Shown one piece after another: positions 33,541 to 45,428 of a stretch of DNA of 64,000 bases. The stretch's first letter is position 1; every line of letters starts with the position of its first letter. A program made the position numbers and the translations under genes. The DNA comes from Ariolimax columbianus (taxonomy: Eukaryota; Mollusca; Gastropoda; Stylommatophora; Arionidae): assembly GCA_036924085.1 (NCBI GenBank), contig JAVGWX010000001.1, forward strand, positions 6,360,681 through 6,424,680, in the 5' to 3' direction. Below the pieces are notes generated by a model. That model was not told the DNA's origin. It saw nothing but the letters and a program-made list of their open reading frames with translations, and did not search any database.

Positions 33541-34831
33541 GCAAATTGTGTAATATTGGTCACTACAATATTATTTCCGCTAAATATTGAATTGAATGTA
33601 TTGCTTTCATCAGCATTTGATGAGTCATGTGCGATATGTATGCAAACGTTTATTTCTCGCACATTACCTCTGGTTTTCAAAATGTGTTCTCTGTTTAGAG
33701 AAATACGATAAGACAAAAGCACACATCCTCGTTTACCTGCTTGCTTTATCTACTTTACGTCTTCTGTGTTAGTTTTTTTCAAAAAGTTGCTTTTCGTTGC
33801 CAAATCATGCTGTTTTCTGTTTTCGTCAGATATTCGCTAAAATTGCTGAATTTGTTCATCGATTCAAGTTATTTTGTATTTTGCGCTTTATTACGACCTT
33901 AATGAAATCCAATATACCAACATATTTGTATTTAATTCAAGAGAATTCACCAAGAATATGCGATGGTTTAACCTTAATATTTTATTTTACAACGTAAAAT
34001 CAAAATATTTTGAGAAGATTCATAAGCGCTCGTCTCTTTAATCAGTTTGGGCATGGCATGGAAGATGACGGTGTATGTAGCTCGCTGTTTGTACATACTC
34101 ATAACCCTATCCTGACAGACGTCTATTTACACTCAACCTACGCCTGCTACCATTCAGCTACAGTGCAGACTGTATCGCCGATTCATCAATTACAGTGCCA
34201 TCATCTAGCAGACCGACACTAATTGAACCACGTCCTTTTCCGCCTTATCTATATCAAATTCCAAACCTGGGAGTACATTGTGTGAGCATATATATTCGTA
34301 TATTCATGGGTGACGACAGGGCTTCGGGTCGTCAGGGCAAACAACATAACTACAAGATATTGCTACAGACCAGGCCAGGAGTCTCGATCTCAAACCAGCT
34401 CAATAGCGGCATTAGGATACGTTTACTGGCACACAATTGTACGCACAATTCTTCTTCCGTGTGTTATCCTTGTAACTTAGGACGCCATTGGAGCAGCACA
34501 TCTAACTGTATTGTAATTCATAAGCTGTGAATGATCGGTAATACATCTCGCTGTTTGATAAATAGTTTAGCTGAAGAAATATTTCCTCTGTGTTATTCAA
34601 TGATATCATCTCACCCTGCAATCCCATCAAAGTGAGGACTAGGCTTACACTCGTTGAGAACCGCAGTTGCTTGACGACAATTTATTGACTTACAAATTCT
34701 CGCACTTGTCCAAGAAAATATTTGTTATTGTTACAAGTATTTATTTTTAGTTGACATCATTTGCCGAAAAGCCTTCTGTAAAAGTACTGATCAATGTATC
34801 TTACAACTAAATATATGTAAATATGTAATAT
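33541..34831. other. Unrecognised unique DNA
   Basis: Short frames at 33797-33997, 34010-34222 and 34195-34530 have no recognised motif. Confidence 0.45.
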
Positions 34832-34894
<63 letters not shown>

Positions 34895-34922
34895 ATATAT
34901 ATAAATATATATATATATTTAA
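34832..34922. repeat. (TA)n microsatellite, interrupted
   Basis: Three TA runs are broken by AAATA and TATTA interruptions. Confidence 0.95.
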
Positions 34923-35084
34923 AAGAACAAGTTACGCTTGTAAGTAACAAAGAGTTCTCTCCAAAATGTCTGGTTTTGCATGTCTGTTGATATAACTAAA
35001 TGTCCTGCTGGTTTGCGTTAACAATCAATTATTCCTACAGCCTCCTGTTCTTGGAAAACGCCATCATCTCAGATTATCTCTGTT
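34923..35084. other. Unique lead-in to the 44-bp array
   Basis: 35058-35125 holds early diverged units (CATCATCTCAGATT). Confidence 0.5.
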
Positions 35085-36114
35085 TTCCTATTCAGATCAC
35101 CAAGTCATCATCATCTCAGATTCTCTCTGTTTGCCCATCTAGATCACCATGCCATCATGTCAGTTTATCTATGTTTGCCCATCTAGATCACTATGCCATC
35201 ATGTCAGTTTATCTCTGTTTGTCCATCTAGATCACTATGCCATCATGTCAGTTTATCTCTGTTTGCCCATCTAGATCACTATGCCATCATGTCAGTTTAT
35301 CTCTGTTTGCCCATCTAGATCACCATGCCATCATGTCAGTTTATCTCAGTTTGCCCATCTAGATCACTATGCCATCATGTCAGTTTATCTCTGTTTGTCC
35401 ATCTAGATTACTATGCCATCATGTCAGTTTATCTCTGTTTGCCCATCTAGATCACTATGCAATCATGTCAGTTTATCTCTGTTTGCCCATCTAGATCACT
35501 ATGCCATCATGTCAGTTTATCTCTGTTTGCCCATCTAGATCACCATGCCATCATGTCAGTTTATCTCAGTTTGCCCATCTAGATCACTATGCCATCATGT
35601 CAGTTTATCTCTGTTTGCCCATCTAGATCACTATGCCATCATGTCAGTTTATCTATGTTTGCCCATCTAGATCACTATGCCATCATGTCAGTTTATCTCT
35701 GTTTGCCCATCTAGATCACTATGCCATCATGCCAGTTTATCTCTGTTTGCCCATCTAGATCACTATGCCATCATGTCAGTTTATCTCTGTTTGCCCATCC
35801 AGATCACTATGCCATCATGTCAGTTTATCTCTGTTTGCCCATCTAGATCACTATGCCATCGTGTCATTTTATTTCTGTTTTCCCATCTAGATCACTATGC
35901 CATCATGTCAGTTTATCTCTGTTTGCCCATCTAGATCACTTTGCCATCATGTCAGTTTATCTCTGTTTGCCCATCTAGATCACTATGCCATCATGTCAGT
36001 TTATCTCTGTTTGCCCATCTAGATCACTATGCCATCATGTCAGTTTATCTCTGTTTGCCCATCTAGATCACTATGCCATCATGTCAGTTTATCTCTGCTT
36101 GTCCATCCAGATCA
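35085..36114. repeat. Minisatellite, 44-bp unit, about 23 copies
   Basis: The unit is CAGTTTATCTCTGTTTGCCC then ATCTAGATCACTATGCCATC. Single-base variants (ATCTCAG, CACCATGCC, TTGTCCATC) recur as blocks of several units, pointing to multi-unit duplications near 35330 and 35560. Confidence 0.95.
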
Positions 36115-36254
36115 TCCTACTATTACAGACCTTGTTTTCTGTGTCTTCCTGTGCATCTATTATCTAGTTCTACTTGTATAATAATGTATCCAATTAGATC
36201 TGCTGTTTATTTTTTGTTTTCAGTCATCTCTTAATATTGTTTTCTTGTTACGTA

Positions 36255-36640
36255 TCCTGGCTGCAAGTTGGGCAGTGCCACTTTATGACCCACACAAGTT
36301 GGGCAGTGGCCACTTTATGACCCACACGAGTTGGACAGTGCCACTTTATGACCCACACAAGTTGGACAGTGCCATTTTATGACCCACACAAGTTGGGCAG
36401 TGCCACTTTATGACCCACACAAGTTGGGCAGGGCCACTTTATGACCCACACAAGTTGGGCAGTGCCACTTTATGACCCACACAAGTTGAACAGTGCCACT
36501 TTATGACCCACGCAAGTTGGGCAGTGCCACTTTATGACCCACACAAGTTGGGCAGTGCCACTTTATGACCCACACAAGTTGGGCAGTGCCACTTTATGAC
36601 CCACACAAGATAGGCAGTGCCACTTTATAACCTACACTTA
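36255..36640. repeat. Minisatellite, 31-bp unit, about 12 copies
   Basis: The unit is GCCACTTTATGACCCACACA then AGTTGGGCAGT. Confidence 0.95.
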
Positions 36641-36734
36641 TGTTGTAGCCAGTCATTTCCTTATTTGTTTCATTAATCATCATGCAGAGCTCACCTAAAT
36701 AAAACAATACCGGATCCACTTAACACACTACAAG

Positions 36735-36736
36735 AC

Positions 36737-36790
<54 letters not shown>
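36735..36790. repeat. (CT)n microsatellite
   Basis: About 27 CT dinucleotides with one GC interruption. Confidence 0.95.
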
Positions 36791-36791
<1 letters not shown>

Positions 36792-37590
36792 TTCATTGTC
36801 AGGGACCTGTTTGTCTGTATGTTCCATATTGTTTGGAAGTTAACATTCGCCATTATTATCGTGATCTTTATTCCGGTTATACCTGTTGAGTTGTCTGTCA
36901 CGATGCCTCCTCTGAAAACAGTTGTTGTGGCTGTGTTAACATAATTCCTTCTGTCGTCGTCGCTCACATCTAATCAGTATATTTCATTGTATTATGATCA
37001 TCTTTTCTGTTATAGATATATTTAAACGCTTTCATTTGTCTTGACCTGCTCTGTGAATTGTGTTAACCAGTTTTTGCAAATCACTGTCATTTCCGGCAAT
37101 ATCCAGAGTCTAACACCGATCGCTAATCTCCTGATAATTTCGCTGGCCGATCTTCTCAATCTCTTGCTTGTGTCTTCTAACTCAGCTTGACTATCTCACT
37201 GTAAATGTCAGACATATCTACCGTAAGTACACATTCTTGTCTTGTCGCCTCTTTTAATATCAATGTTTATTCTGAAGTCGTTAGCACCTCTAGCTGCATC
37301 CCTGTGTTGCCATTTCAGATTTCCTACGATTATGAGACATTTGCAATCGATGTCCAATTTGTTAATGACTGTTATCATGCATATAGTTGAAACTCTGTCA
37401 AGGGTATATATGCTGTTCACGAAACATGTAAACTTTTTTTTTTACATCTCAAACAACTTTCTGTTGCTGAAAGCAGTTTATATAGTACATTATTTGTTCG
37501 TACCCTTCATTTTGTTCTTCTGACAATTCAGGCTTGAATGTGGTGCTTGCTCGATGGAAGACGATTAGTATAAGATATGGTGACATGAAT
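36791..37590. other. Unrecognised unique DNA
   Basis: Overlapping frames on both strands near 37200-37520 have no recognised motif. Confidence 0.4.
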
Positions 37591-37800
37591 ATTGATTGTT
37601 CTATCTGTGGCTCATAATATTGATTATTCTGTGCATGGATCATAATATTGATTGTTCTATTCGTTGCTCATAATATTGATTATTCTGTGCATGGATCATA
37701 AAATTTATTTCTCTATTCATGCCCTCAAAATATTGATAATTCTATGCATGGATGATAATATTGATTATTCTATCCATGGCTCATAACATTGATTGCTCTA
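37591..37800. repeat. Minisatellite, about 28-bp unit, about 7 copies
   Basis: Units carry ATAATATTGATTATTCTGTG then CATGGATC, with alternating TTGTTCTAT variants. Confidence 0.85.
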
Positions 37801-38312
37801 CGTTCTTCACAATTTGTCATTCTGTGGGTTTTATTTTTTAGTAGTTTTTCAATATCAGTATTTCAAGTTATGTGATGGGATTGTTTCTGCCTCATAAATG
37901 TTATTTAGGAAATTTGTCTGGGCGGAGCGATTTGAATTCAGCTAACAAAGTAACGATGACAAATACAATCTCAAGTGAACAAATATAACGCGATATGCTT
38001 ACTTAAAGAATACAACCATATTTGGTTTGCTAATTTGTCCATCACACAACCCAGCAGAAGAGTAAGTAACTAGACCTTTCCAGCTTCGTCTGACTATAGT
38101 TTGATGCGATCTTGGAGATGCAACTCTCTACTGGGTTTTTGGTTTTCCTTATCCTTGAGGCATTGCCATTTGACTTCTCTGTGTTGAATGAGCATATTTA
38201 CGCTGAGACTGAGGTGGCTCTTTAGGTTGCATCCCCTTTGTGATCGGTCTGCAGCTATGCCCAGCAGAAGAACGTAAAGATTAACAACTTGATAACTTTG
38301 ATGATTCAATAA
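37801..38312. other. Unrecognised unique DNA
   Basis: Nothing was recognised. The start of the minus ORF 38912-38094 lies in the adjacent array. Confidence 0.4.
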
Positions 38313-38942
38313 AAGAGTGTTGATGGGTTGGCTGAACCAAAGATGAAAGAGTGTTGGGGGGGGGGGGGAGAAGAGGGGGTGGCTGGATGGACCAAAGATG
38401 AAAGAGGGTTGATGGGTTGGATGGACCAAAGATGAAAGAGTGTTGATGGGTTGGCTGAACCAGAGATGAAAGAATGTTGATCGGTTGGCTGAAACAAAGA
38501 TGAAAGAGTGTTGTTGTTTTTTTTTTTTTTGGGGGGGGGGGGGGGGGGTTGATAGACCAAAGATGAAAGAGTGTTGATGGGTTGGCTGAACCAAAGATGA
38601 AAGAGTGGGGGGGGGGGAATTGGATGGACCAAAGATGAAAGAATGTTGATGGGTTGGCTGAAACAAAGATGAAAGAATGTTGATGGGTTGGCTGAAACAA
38701 AGATGAAAGAGTGTTGTTGTTTTTTTGTTGTTTTTTTTTTTTGGGGGGGGGGGGGTTGATAGACCAAAGATGAAAGAGTGTTGATGGGTTGGCTGAAACA
38801 AAGATGAAAGAGTGTGTGTGGGGGGGGGGGGGATTGGACGGACCAAAGATGAAAGAGTGTTGATGGGTTTGCTGAACCAAAGATGACAGAGTGTTGATGG
38901 GTTGGATAGCACAAAGATGAAAGAGTGTTAGTAGGTTTGATG
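38313..38942. repeat. Minisatellite, about 34-bp unit with poly-G inserts
   Basis: The core is ACCAAAGATGAAAGAGTGTT then GATGGGTTGGCTGA. At about six places GTGTTG has turned into T and G homopolymers (for example 38523-38548 and 38740-38755). The same unit resumes at 40208 beyond the LTR-like insertion. Confidence 0.9.
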
Positions 38943-40207
38943 TGTAACAGATCTTAGCTGTGTAGATGAATTAGTGATAGTATTTTAGACACGCTTTATT
39001 AGATTTAAAAAGGGTGGGAGCATTGATAGTCAGTTGCATGCAGTTGTATTTTATAGAACGAAGCTAGCCAGTACACATGTACTCAAATCTGGACAACGAA
39101 ATGCTTGGAATGCAAGGGTTAATTTCCAAGCCACGCAGATGTTAAAAACAACGTACCCTTGCATAACGTATAGACGCCTAGACGCCCGTTACAGCATGAT
39201 GGGTAGTGGCGAATGCTATTAACTGGTTTTTATGAACGCTCGAGGAGAAAACCTAGGTACGAGATCGGGAAAAATAGCGGATATAACTAGCTAGGGGAGC
39301 ACGGATCATTATTCAGTTTGGCAGGGCGAGGAGCGAATGTATAAGTCGCGAGATTATAGAGTGACGAGCGGAGGAACAAGCCATCAGTCGGCATCGAGCG
39401 GAGAACAAGTCGACACAGTTGGCAGCGAGCAAAGAGGACATGACCGCCTTGATAACGGTAAAGAGGAAAGAAGAAAGCGGATAGATTTTTTGGAGCCCAG
39501 AGAGAGGGAGGGAGAGAGAGGTTTTGACAGACAAACTTTCACCACGAGAGTCCAGATGTTCAGCAGCGTATCAATGAGGGGTAAATAGTAATGAAATTTA
39601 TGTTTCGCAATAGCAAGTAGAAGAACCAGATATAGTAGTACGTCATGAGGTACACGCGCGAAATAGTCATCTTAGATACTATTTTTTTGCATAGCTGATG
39701 AGAATCCAGCGTCTAACTGAAATTGCTCAAAATTCCAGCGTCTAGCTAGAGATATTTGACTAGCCCAGCGCTTCAACGATCACCACAAGCCACCGTCGAC
39801 GAGGAGAATAGAACCACGGATGAGATTATCTAGATTGCAGAACAGACACGAATCTTCCATCCTGTGACAATCTACATAACGGTTCGTCTATTAAATTACA
39901 TATCGTTTATCAAGTTACAGTTCAACTGTCAAGTAACTGTTTGTTTATCAAGTGACTGTTCGTCTATCAAGCTGTAGTTCGATATCAAGTTTATTTTAGT
40001 TTAAATGTAGTTCATATTCCTTACATCCAGATATGTTTTGTTTAGAGTGAACATTGGAGAGTCAGTTGTGAACGTGTAGAATTAAAGTTTCATTGTTGTG
40101 TTTCAATGTCAATTAGGGCCATAGTTAATTTGTTGGAAGTGAAATATAGTTAGTGCAGACGCCTTGCACCATCTGCTACAGTAGTTCAGCCAGATGGAGT
40201 TGCTACA
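38943..40207 (+). mobile_element. Probable solo LTR, 1265 bp
   Basis: The segment begins TGTAACAG and ends GTTGCTACA, near-inverted termini of TG...CA type. It is flanked by GATG on both sides (38939-38942 and 40208-40211). Outside it, the same minisatellite (ACCAAAGATGAAAGAGTG) lies on both sides, so the insertion limits are clear. About 900 bp at its 3' side match, in inverted orientation, 46660-47690. It has no coding capacity, and a possible polyadenylation signal (ATTAAAG) lies near 40083. A 4-bp duplication and TG/CA ends fit an LTR left by recombination between the two LTRs of a retrovirus-like element. A non-autonomous element is the alternative. Strand is assigned arbitrarily by the TG...CA reading with the polyadenylation-like site near the 3' end. 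Confidence 0.6.
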
Positions 40208-40300
40208 GATGGACCAAAGATGAGAGCGTGTTTGTGGGTTAGATGGACCGAAAGAGTGTTGGTGGGTTAGAAGGACCAAAGATGAAAGAGTGTTGTCGAT
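40208..40300. repeat. Distal part of the 34-bp minisatellite, about 2.5 copies
   Basis: GATGGACCAAAGATGAGAGC and AAGGACCAAAGATGAAAGAG continue the array at 38313-38942, interrupted by the LTR-like element. Confidence 0.85.
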
Positions 40301-40479
40301 GTATTGACGCAAACCGGTACAGGTGAATATTATTTGGAAGAGATAAGTCTTTCACGGTTTCTTCACGTCATTTCGGAAGTTAATGACGCGTTTTCATATT
40401 ATTGTTTAATATGGGTTTCTCTCTGGGAAGTTTGTCGTGATGTGCTGTCATGTTCCTGGTATTGTCTATCACGTGCACA

Positions 40480-40775
40480 CATGTTGATATTAGGGTTTTC
40501 AGTTGTTTTAATATCCATGTTTGATTCTATAAACTCACATGTAATATTTATATCTATTATACGAATTTAAATTGTCATATCCATGCCTGATTCTATAGAC
40601 TCATTCAATCCATGTCTGATTATATAAACTCACATTCGATCCGTGTCTGATTCTAAAAACGCAAATTAAATACATGTATGATTCTATACTCATTTAATCC
40701 ATGTCTGATTTTATAGACTCACATTCAATCCATGTCTCATTATATAACCTCACATTTAATCCATGTTATCACTAT
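40480..40775. repeat. Minisatellite, about 31-33-bp unit, about 8 diverged copies
   Basis: ATCCATGTCTGATTCTATAG and ACTCACATTCA recur with length changes. Confidence 0.8.
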
Positions 40776-41521
40776 AGTTGGACCCGACAGTCTGCAGGTA
40801 CATAATGCCCTCTGATATTGTTTACTGTATTTTGTCCCTTCTCAACAACTAAAGCGCAAATTACCACGCTCGATGCAGAAAACTGTTTCACATGCCACGA
40901 ATTTGAGACCCCTGGTCCATTGTATGTGCTGAGGTCACAGTGTCCTGTTTGCTTTGATCGTTCACTTCACGTGCATGTAACGCACACAGCCGGCTCGCGG
41001 CTGCAGCACATCACAAACAAACAACACACCACAAGTAAGTGCCCTTGCTAGGTGAGAATAACAAACAACACAACGATTTATTATCATATTAGACACTCGA
41101 GACAGGAAAGATAAATTCTGCCGGACAGGTGAAAATCAAAACAGAATGAAATATTAATACTCCTTGCATTTCTTAATGCTTCCGTTGTTATCTATTGTTA
41201 GCGTGAGAGGCGGACGGCTGATACGACGCATTGCCTAGTTATCATGAATATTGATAGCATATCCATATGTTGCCACGTCATACAATAATATAATTAAGTT
41301 CATGAGTTCCATTATTGAAAGCGCAGATCAGAACGGATGATGTAGGTGGCCGTGGTGGGAGAGGGGAGGGGGGGGGGCGGAAATTCGAGAAACTCATGGA
41401 TATGAGGGTAATCGTGTGTAGGCATTTGTGTTAATTAATACAGACCCTAGGTATTAACTGTGATAACGCTATCATAAGGAAACAAATGGAAATAGTGTGG
41501 AAGAATCGTCACTGATGTGGA
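40776..41521. other. Unique DNA with a possible exon and a poly-G tract
   Basis: The plus frame 40818-41034 has two C-x2-C pairs (CFTC and CPVC, 25 residues between them) and is followed at 41035 by GTAAGT, a strong splice-donor match. I cannot name a family or find a sure acceptor. G-rich DNA lies at 41354-41380. Confidence 0.3.
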
Positions 41522-41992
41522 ATGTCTCGAATGTACGTATCAAAAGTGGAATGCCGTGAAAGTACGAAACGTGTTCAAATGAAACCGGAGCTAACTGAAC
41601 CAATTGAACATACGTACGATGTGCATGATGGCGTCACTTCTGATCTAAATAGCACATACCAACCGTCAAGTTTGCAAAATTCATTATCCTTCGACTCACA
41701 GTTTCCTCAGCAGGCCGTTGAAAACAGGGCGGGTGTGATACGGAATCCGTCCATAGTTGATCACCGAGCGGTGATTTGGTTTCTAACAGCTGAAGGATGT
41801 CGACCAGTTGACATTCATCGCAGAATGCAGGCCCTGTATGGTGACAAAATTGTGTCGAAGACAACAGTGAAGAACTGGACAACGGTGTTTAAAGAAGACG
41901 TGAATTAACGAAAGATCCTACTAGACCAGGTCAGGCGCATATTGTTGCGTCAGAAAATGTCATCGCCAAAATTGATGCAGCAACTCGGGTCA
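41522..41992 (+). pseudogene. mariner-like transposase N-terminal fragment
   Basis: The plus frame (41522-41908) contains HRAVIWFLTAEGCRPVDIH then RRMQALYGDKIVSKTTVKNW. This fits the N-terminal helix-turn-helix of mariner/Tc1-type transposases (RAVI-FL--G--P-EIH-xM---YGD---S--TVK-W--FK). After a frameshift near 41905 another frame continues with DPTRPGQAHIVASENVIAKI, the linker after the HTH (DDPR-GRP---T--EN---). The catalytic DDD domain is missing, because the sequence runs into the 18/36-bp array at about 41992. The segment from 41562 has an inverted partner at 43085-43306. The upstream residues (41522-41740) are not typical of mariner and may be untranslated leader. Confidence 0.65.
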
Positions 41993-43084
41993 CCATACAC
42001 TGCCTGGTCGAGATCCTTTAGCTGGTCGACATCCTTTAGCTGGTCACCATACACTGCCTAGTCGACATCCTTTAGCTGGTCACCATACACTGCCTAGTCG
42101 ACATCCTTTAGCTGGTCTCCATACACTGCCTAGTCGACATCCTTTAGCTGGTCGACATCCTTTAGCTGGTCACCATACACTGCCTAGTCGACATCCTTTA
42201 GCTGGTCGACATCCTTTAGCTGGTCGACATCCTTTAGCTGGTCGACATCCTTTAGCTGGTCGACATCCTTTAGCTGGTCACCATACACTGCCTAGTCGAC
42301 ATCCTTTAGCTGGTCGACATCCTTTAGATGGTCGACATCCTTTAGCTGGACGACATCCTTTAGCTGGTCGACATCCTTTAGCTGTTCGACATCCTTTAGC
42401 TGGTCGACATCCATTAGCTGGTCGACATCCTTTAGCTGTTCGACATCCTTAAACTGGTCACCATACACTGCCTAGTCGACATCCTTTAGCTGGTCAACAT
42501 CCTTTAGCTGGTCGACATCCTTTAGCTGGTCACCATTAACTGCCTAGTCGACATCCTTAGCTGGTCACCATACACTGCCTAGTCGACATCCTTAGCTGGT
42601 CACCATACACTGCCTAGTCGACATCCTTTAGCTGGTTACCATACACTGCCTAGTCGACATCCTTTAGCTGGTCGACATCCTTTAGCTGGTCGACATCCTT
42701 TAGCTGGTCACCATACACTGCCTAGTCGACATCCTTAGCTGGACACCATACACTGCCTGGTCGACATCCTTTAGCTGGTCACCATACACTGCCTAGTCAA
42801 CATCCTTGGCTGGTCACCATACACTGCCTAGTCGACATCCTTTAGCTGGTCGACATCCTTTAGCTGGTCACCATACACTGCCTAGTCGACATCCTTAGCT
42901 GGTCACCATACACTGCCTGGTCGACATCCTTTAGCTGGTCACCATACACTGCCTAGTCGACATCCTTAGCTGGTCACCATACACTGCCTAGTCGACATCC
43001 TTTAGCTGGTCACCATACACTGCCTGGTCGACATCCTTTAGCTGGTCGACATCCATAAACTGGTCGACATCCTTTAGTTGTTAG
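41993..43084. repeat. Minisatellite of 18-bp and 36-bp units made of mariner sequence
   Basis: In plus orientation the units are CGACATCCTTTAGCTGGT (18 bp) and CACCATACACTGCCTAGT (18 bp), arranged as monomers or as 36-bp dimers, about 60 monomers in all. The reverse complements, AGCTAAAGGATGTCGACCAG and GCAGTGTATGGTGACC, match two nearby places in the mariner ORF (41789-41808 and 41827-41847: AGCTGAAGGATGTCGACCAG and GCAGGCCCTGTATGGTGAC). At 43083 the array is continuous with the minus-strand mariner fragment at exactly the corresponding position. Confidence 0.85.
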
Positions 43085-43306
43085 AAATCGAATCAACGCT
43101 GGATGATCAACTCTGGACGGATTCCGTATCATACCCGCCATGTTTTCAACGGTCTGCTGAGGAAACTATGACAAGGAGTATAATACAACTTTGCAAACTT
43201 GATGGTTGGTATGTTCTGTTTACAACAGAATTGATGTCATCATGCGCATCGTAAGTATGTTCACTGTGTGCAGTTAAGTTCGGTTTCATTTGAACACGTT
43301 TCGTAC
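43085..43306 (-). pseudogene. mariner-like fragment, inverted partner
   Basis: The minus strand encodes TKRVQMKPNLTAHSEHTYDA and TYQPSSLQ, matching TKRVQMKPELTEPIEHTYDV and TYQPSSLQ of the plus-strand copy. Nucleotide similarity runs from GTACGAAACGTGTTC (43306 downward) to TTTCTAAC (43083). The two arms face each other across the array, so this is an inverted repeat of about 220 bp. Confidence 0.75.
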
Positions 43307-43431
43307 ATTGTATAGCCCAAAGGTCTTGAATGTAAAAATTAACATGTGGATGGTTTAGAATGTCCACAATAATTAACGAAGACCGTGAAGACACATACGA
43401 AATGTCGGGGCGAAAGACCTCATGCCGAAAT
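43307..43431. other. Spacer
   Basis: Nothing was recognised. Confidence 0.4.
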
Positions 43432-43925
43432 AGATGAAACTTCTTTCCACTGCACCCATGACCAAGTGGATGAAACATCTTTCTACTACACTCATGGCCA
43501 AGTGGATGAAACATCTTTCTACTACACTCATGGCCAAGTGGATGAAACATCTTTCTACTACACTCTTGGCCAAGTGGATGAAACATCTTTCTACTACACT
43601 CATGGCGAAGTGGATGAAACATCTTTCTACTACACTCACGGCCAATTTCTACTACACTCATGGCCAAGTGGATGAAACATATTTCTACTGCATCCATGCG
43701 AAGTGGATGAAACATCTTTCTACTACACTCATGGCCATGTGGATGAAACATCTTTCTACTACACTCATGGCCAAGTGGATGAAACATATTTCTACTGCAT
43801 CCATGCGAAGTGGATGAAACATCTTTCTACTACACTCATGGCCATGTGGATGAAACATCTTTCTACTACACTCATGGCCAAGTGGATGAAATATCTTTCT
43901 ACACTCATGGCCAAGTTTATATTCT
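43432..43925. repeat. Minisatellite, 36-bp unit, about 13 copies
   Basis: The unit is CTCATGGCCAAGTGGATGAA then ACATCTTTCTACTACA. A block with ATATTTCTACTGCATCCATG occurs twice about 110 bp apart, showing a three-unit duplication. All long frames here are repeat-driven. Confidence 0.95.
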
Positions 43926-43959
43926 GTGACGTGTGCTATTAGTTATACACATTTACTGA

Positions 43960-44150
43960 CAACTCATGGCTCCTATAACTAGATACCTTCTCGCACAGTG
44001 TCTTGTTCTGTGTCTCTGCTAGAAAAACCATCTTGAACATAGCTTGTCGCACGGTGTCCTGTTCTGTGTCTCTACTATAGCGACTATCTATAACATACAT
44101 GTCCCATGGTGTCTTTTTGTGTGTCTTTGTTATAGCGACCACTTATAACC
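43960..44150. repeat. Minisatellite, about 60-bp unit, 3 diverged copies
   Basis: TCGCACAGTGTCTTGTTCTG, TCGCACGGTGTCCTGTTCTG and CCCATGGTGTCTTTTTGTG recur, each followed by TGTCTCT or TGTCTTT and an ATAACA or ATAACC. Confidence 0.8.
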
Positions 44151-44473
44151 AGTTACGTGAATAAGACATGCAATCGTCCTAACTTTTTCCAATATTTTAT
44201 ATCTTGCATTTCGTCACGTTTTAGACCAAACAAAACTATTTTATTACCAGCGAAAGCCAGAAGAATAAAACAAAAACTACCAGTTGTTACCAACTCACAC
44301 TTGAGTTTATAAATGGAACATCAAAGAATGTAAGAACAGTATATTGGATTGTCATAAATGATGTTTAATAAAATGGCGTATATTTATTAAACAGTAATAA
44401 TGGATGCGCCAGCTGATACAATCCACAATGTCATGTAAATCATCCCATTTCTATATCATTTGTCGGTATAGAC
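44151..44473. other. Unique AT-rich DNA
   Basis: Nothing was recognised. Confidence 0.4.
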
Positions 44474-44545
44474 CAGCGTTTCTCAACTTGTTTACCCTTG
44501 TGGAACCCTTGAAATAATATTCATCCACAGAGAACCACCACAGAC
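44474..44545 (+). mobile_element. hAT-like terminal sequence, one end only
   Basis: CAGCGTTTCTCAACTTGTTT followed by CTTGTGGAACCCTTGAAAT resembles the terminal inverted repeat and subterminal region of hAT-type DNA transposons (CAG-G-TTCTCAA-C). I did not find the opposite end in the next kilobase, so this is a fragment or a false match. Confidence 0.4.
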
Positions 44546-45154
44546 ACATTATTTTACTTCTTTATAAATATCTTTTTTTTTTCTTTTAGAAACTTAAAGT
44601 TCAAAAGAAAAACATATAATTTTTGTAATGACTGGTTTAAGCGAAAAATCCATGACGTTTTTCTCAATTATTGGCAATACAAAAACAAAATTAAATCAAA
44701 CTGCCTGTTCAAGAAATCGCGAACTAACTCCATACCTATAAACACACACACACACAAAACATAATAAACCACGCATATGACACATCTTACTGAACGAAAA
44801 TATCTACTACAATAAATAGCTTCAATAACTGAATCGTCTTTTGAACATGTTAAAAAGATAAATAAATGTTAAATGTTGTATGAACAAATATATGTGTCAA
44901 GGAATTGTTGTTTTTGAAATCAAAATAGATTGTTCTAATGTGAAGGCCGGGTTTGCCTTTTGGTGAACTAATACTTAATTCGGGGTTGATTATTTTACTA
45001 AATGATATAGCAGATTTAAAACTTTAATACATATCCAAAAATATCCAAGAATGTATCGTGTGTGTAAAGTAAAATTGGAAATACCAAATTAAACTATAAA
45101 ATGCCTCAAGCATTCATTTACGTATGATAGATGACAAGACCAATAACAGAATAC
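44546..45154. other. AT-rich DNA, possible interior of the hAT-like element
   Basis: There is no coding sequence and no matching terminal repeat. Confidence 0.35.
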
Positions 45155-45428
45155 ACAAGTATGTGCTGATTAGTATATGTGCTGATTAGTATATTCTGAT
45201 TAGTATATGTGCTGATCAGTATATGTGCTGATTAGTATATATGCTGATTAGTATATCTTCTGATTAGTATATGTGCTGATTAGTATATGTGCTGATTAGT
45301 ATATGTGCTGATTAGTATATATGCTGATTAGTATACCTTCTGATTAATATATGTGCGGATTAGTATATGTGCTGATTAGTATATGTTCTGATTAGTATTT
45401 GTGCTGATTAGTATATGTGCTATTAATG
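45155..45428. repeat. Minisatellite, 16-bp unit, about 17 copies
   Basis: AGTATATGTGCTGATT is repeated with GTATATCTTCTGATT variants. A five-unit block appears twice (45236-45320). Confidence 0.95.

Noticed and set aside
35085..36114. Possible CRISPR array (regular repeats)
   Set aside because: Units are contiguous with no unique spacers, there are no cas genes, and the DNA is eukaryotic.
36728..36967. Minus-strand ORF ending in Arg/Glu repeats
   Set aside because: The RE repeat is the (CT)n microsatellite and the rest has no known motif.
43146..43787. 213-residue minus-strand ORF as a gene
   Set aside because: Its N-terminal two thirds is the 36-bp array and its C-terminal part is the mariner fragment.
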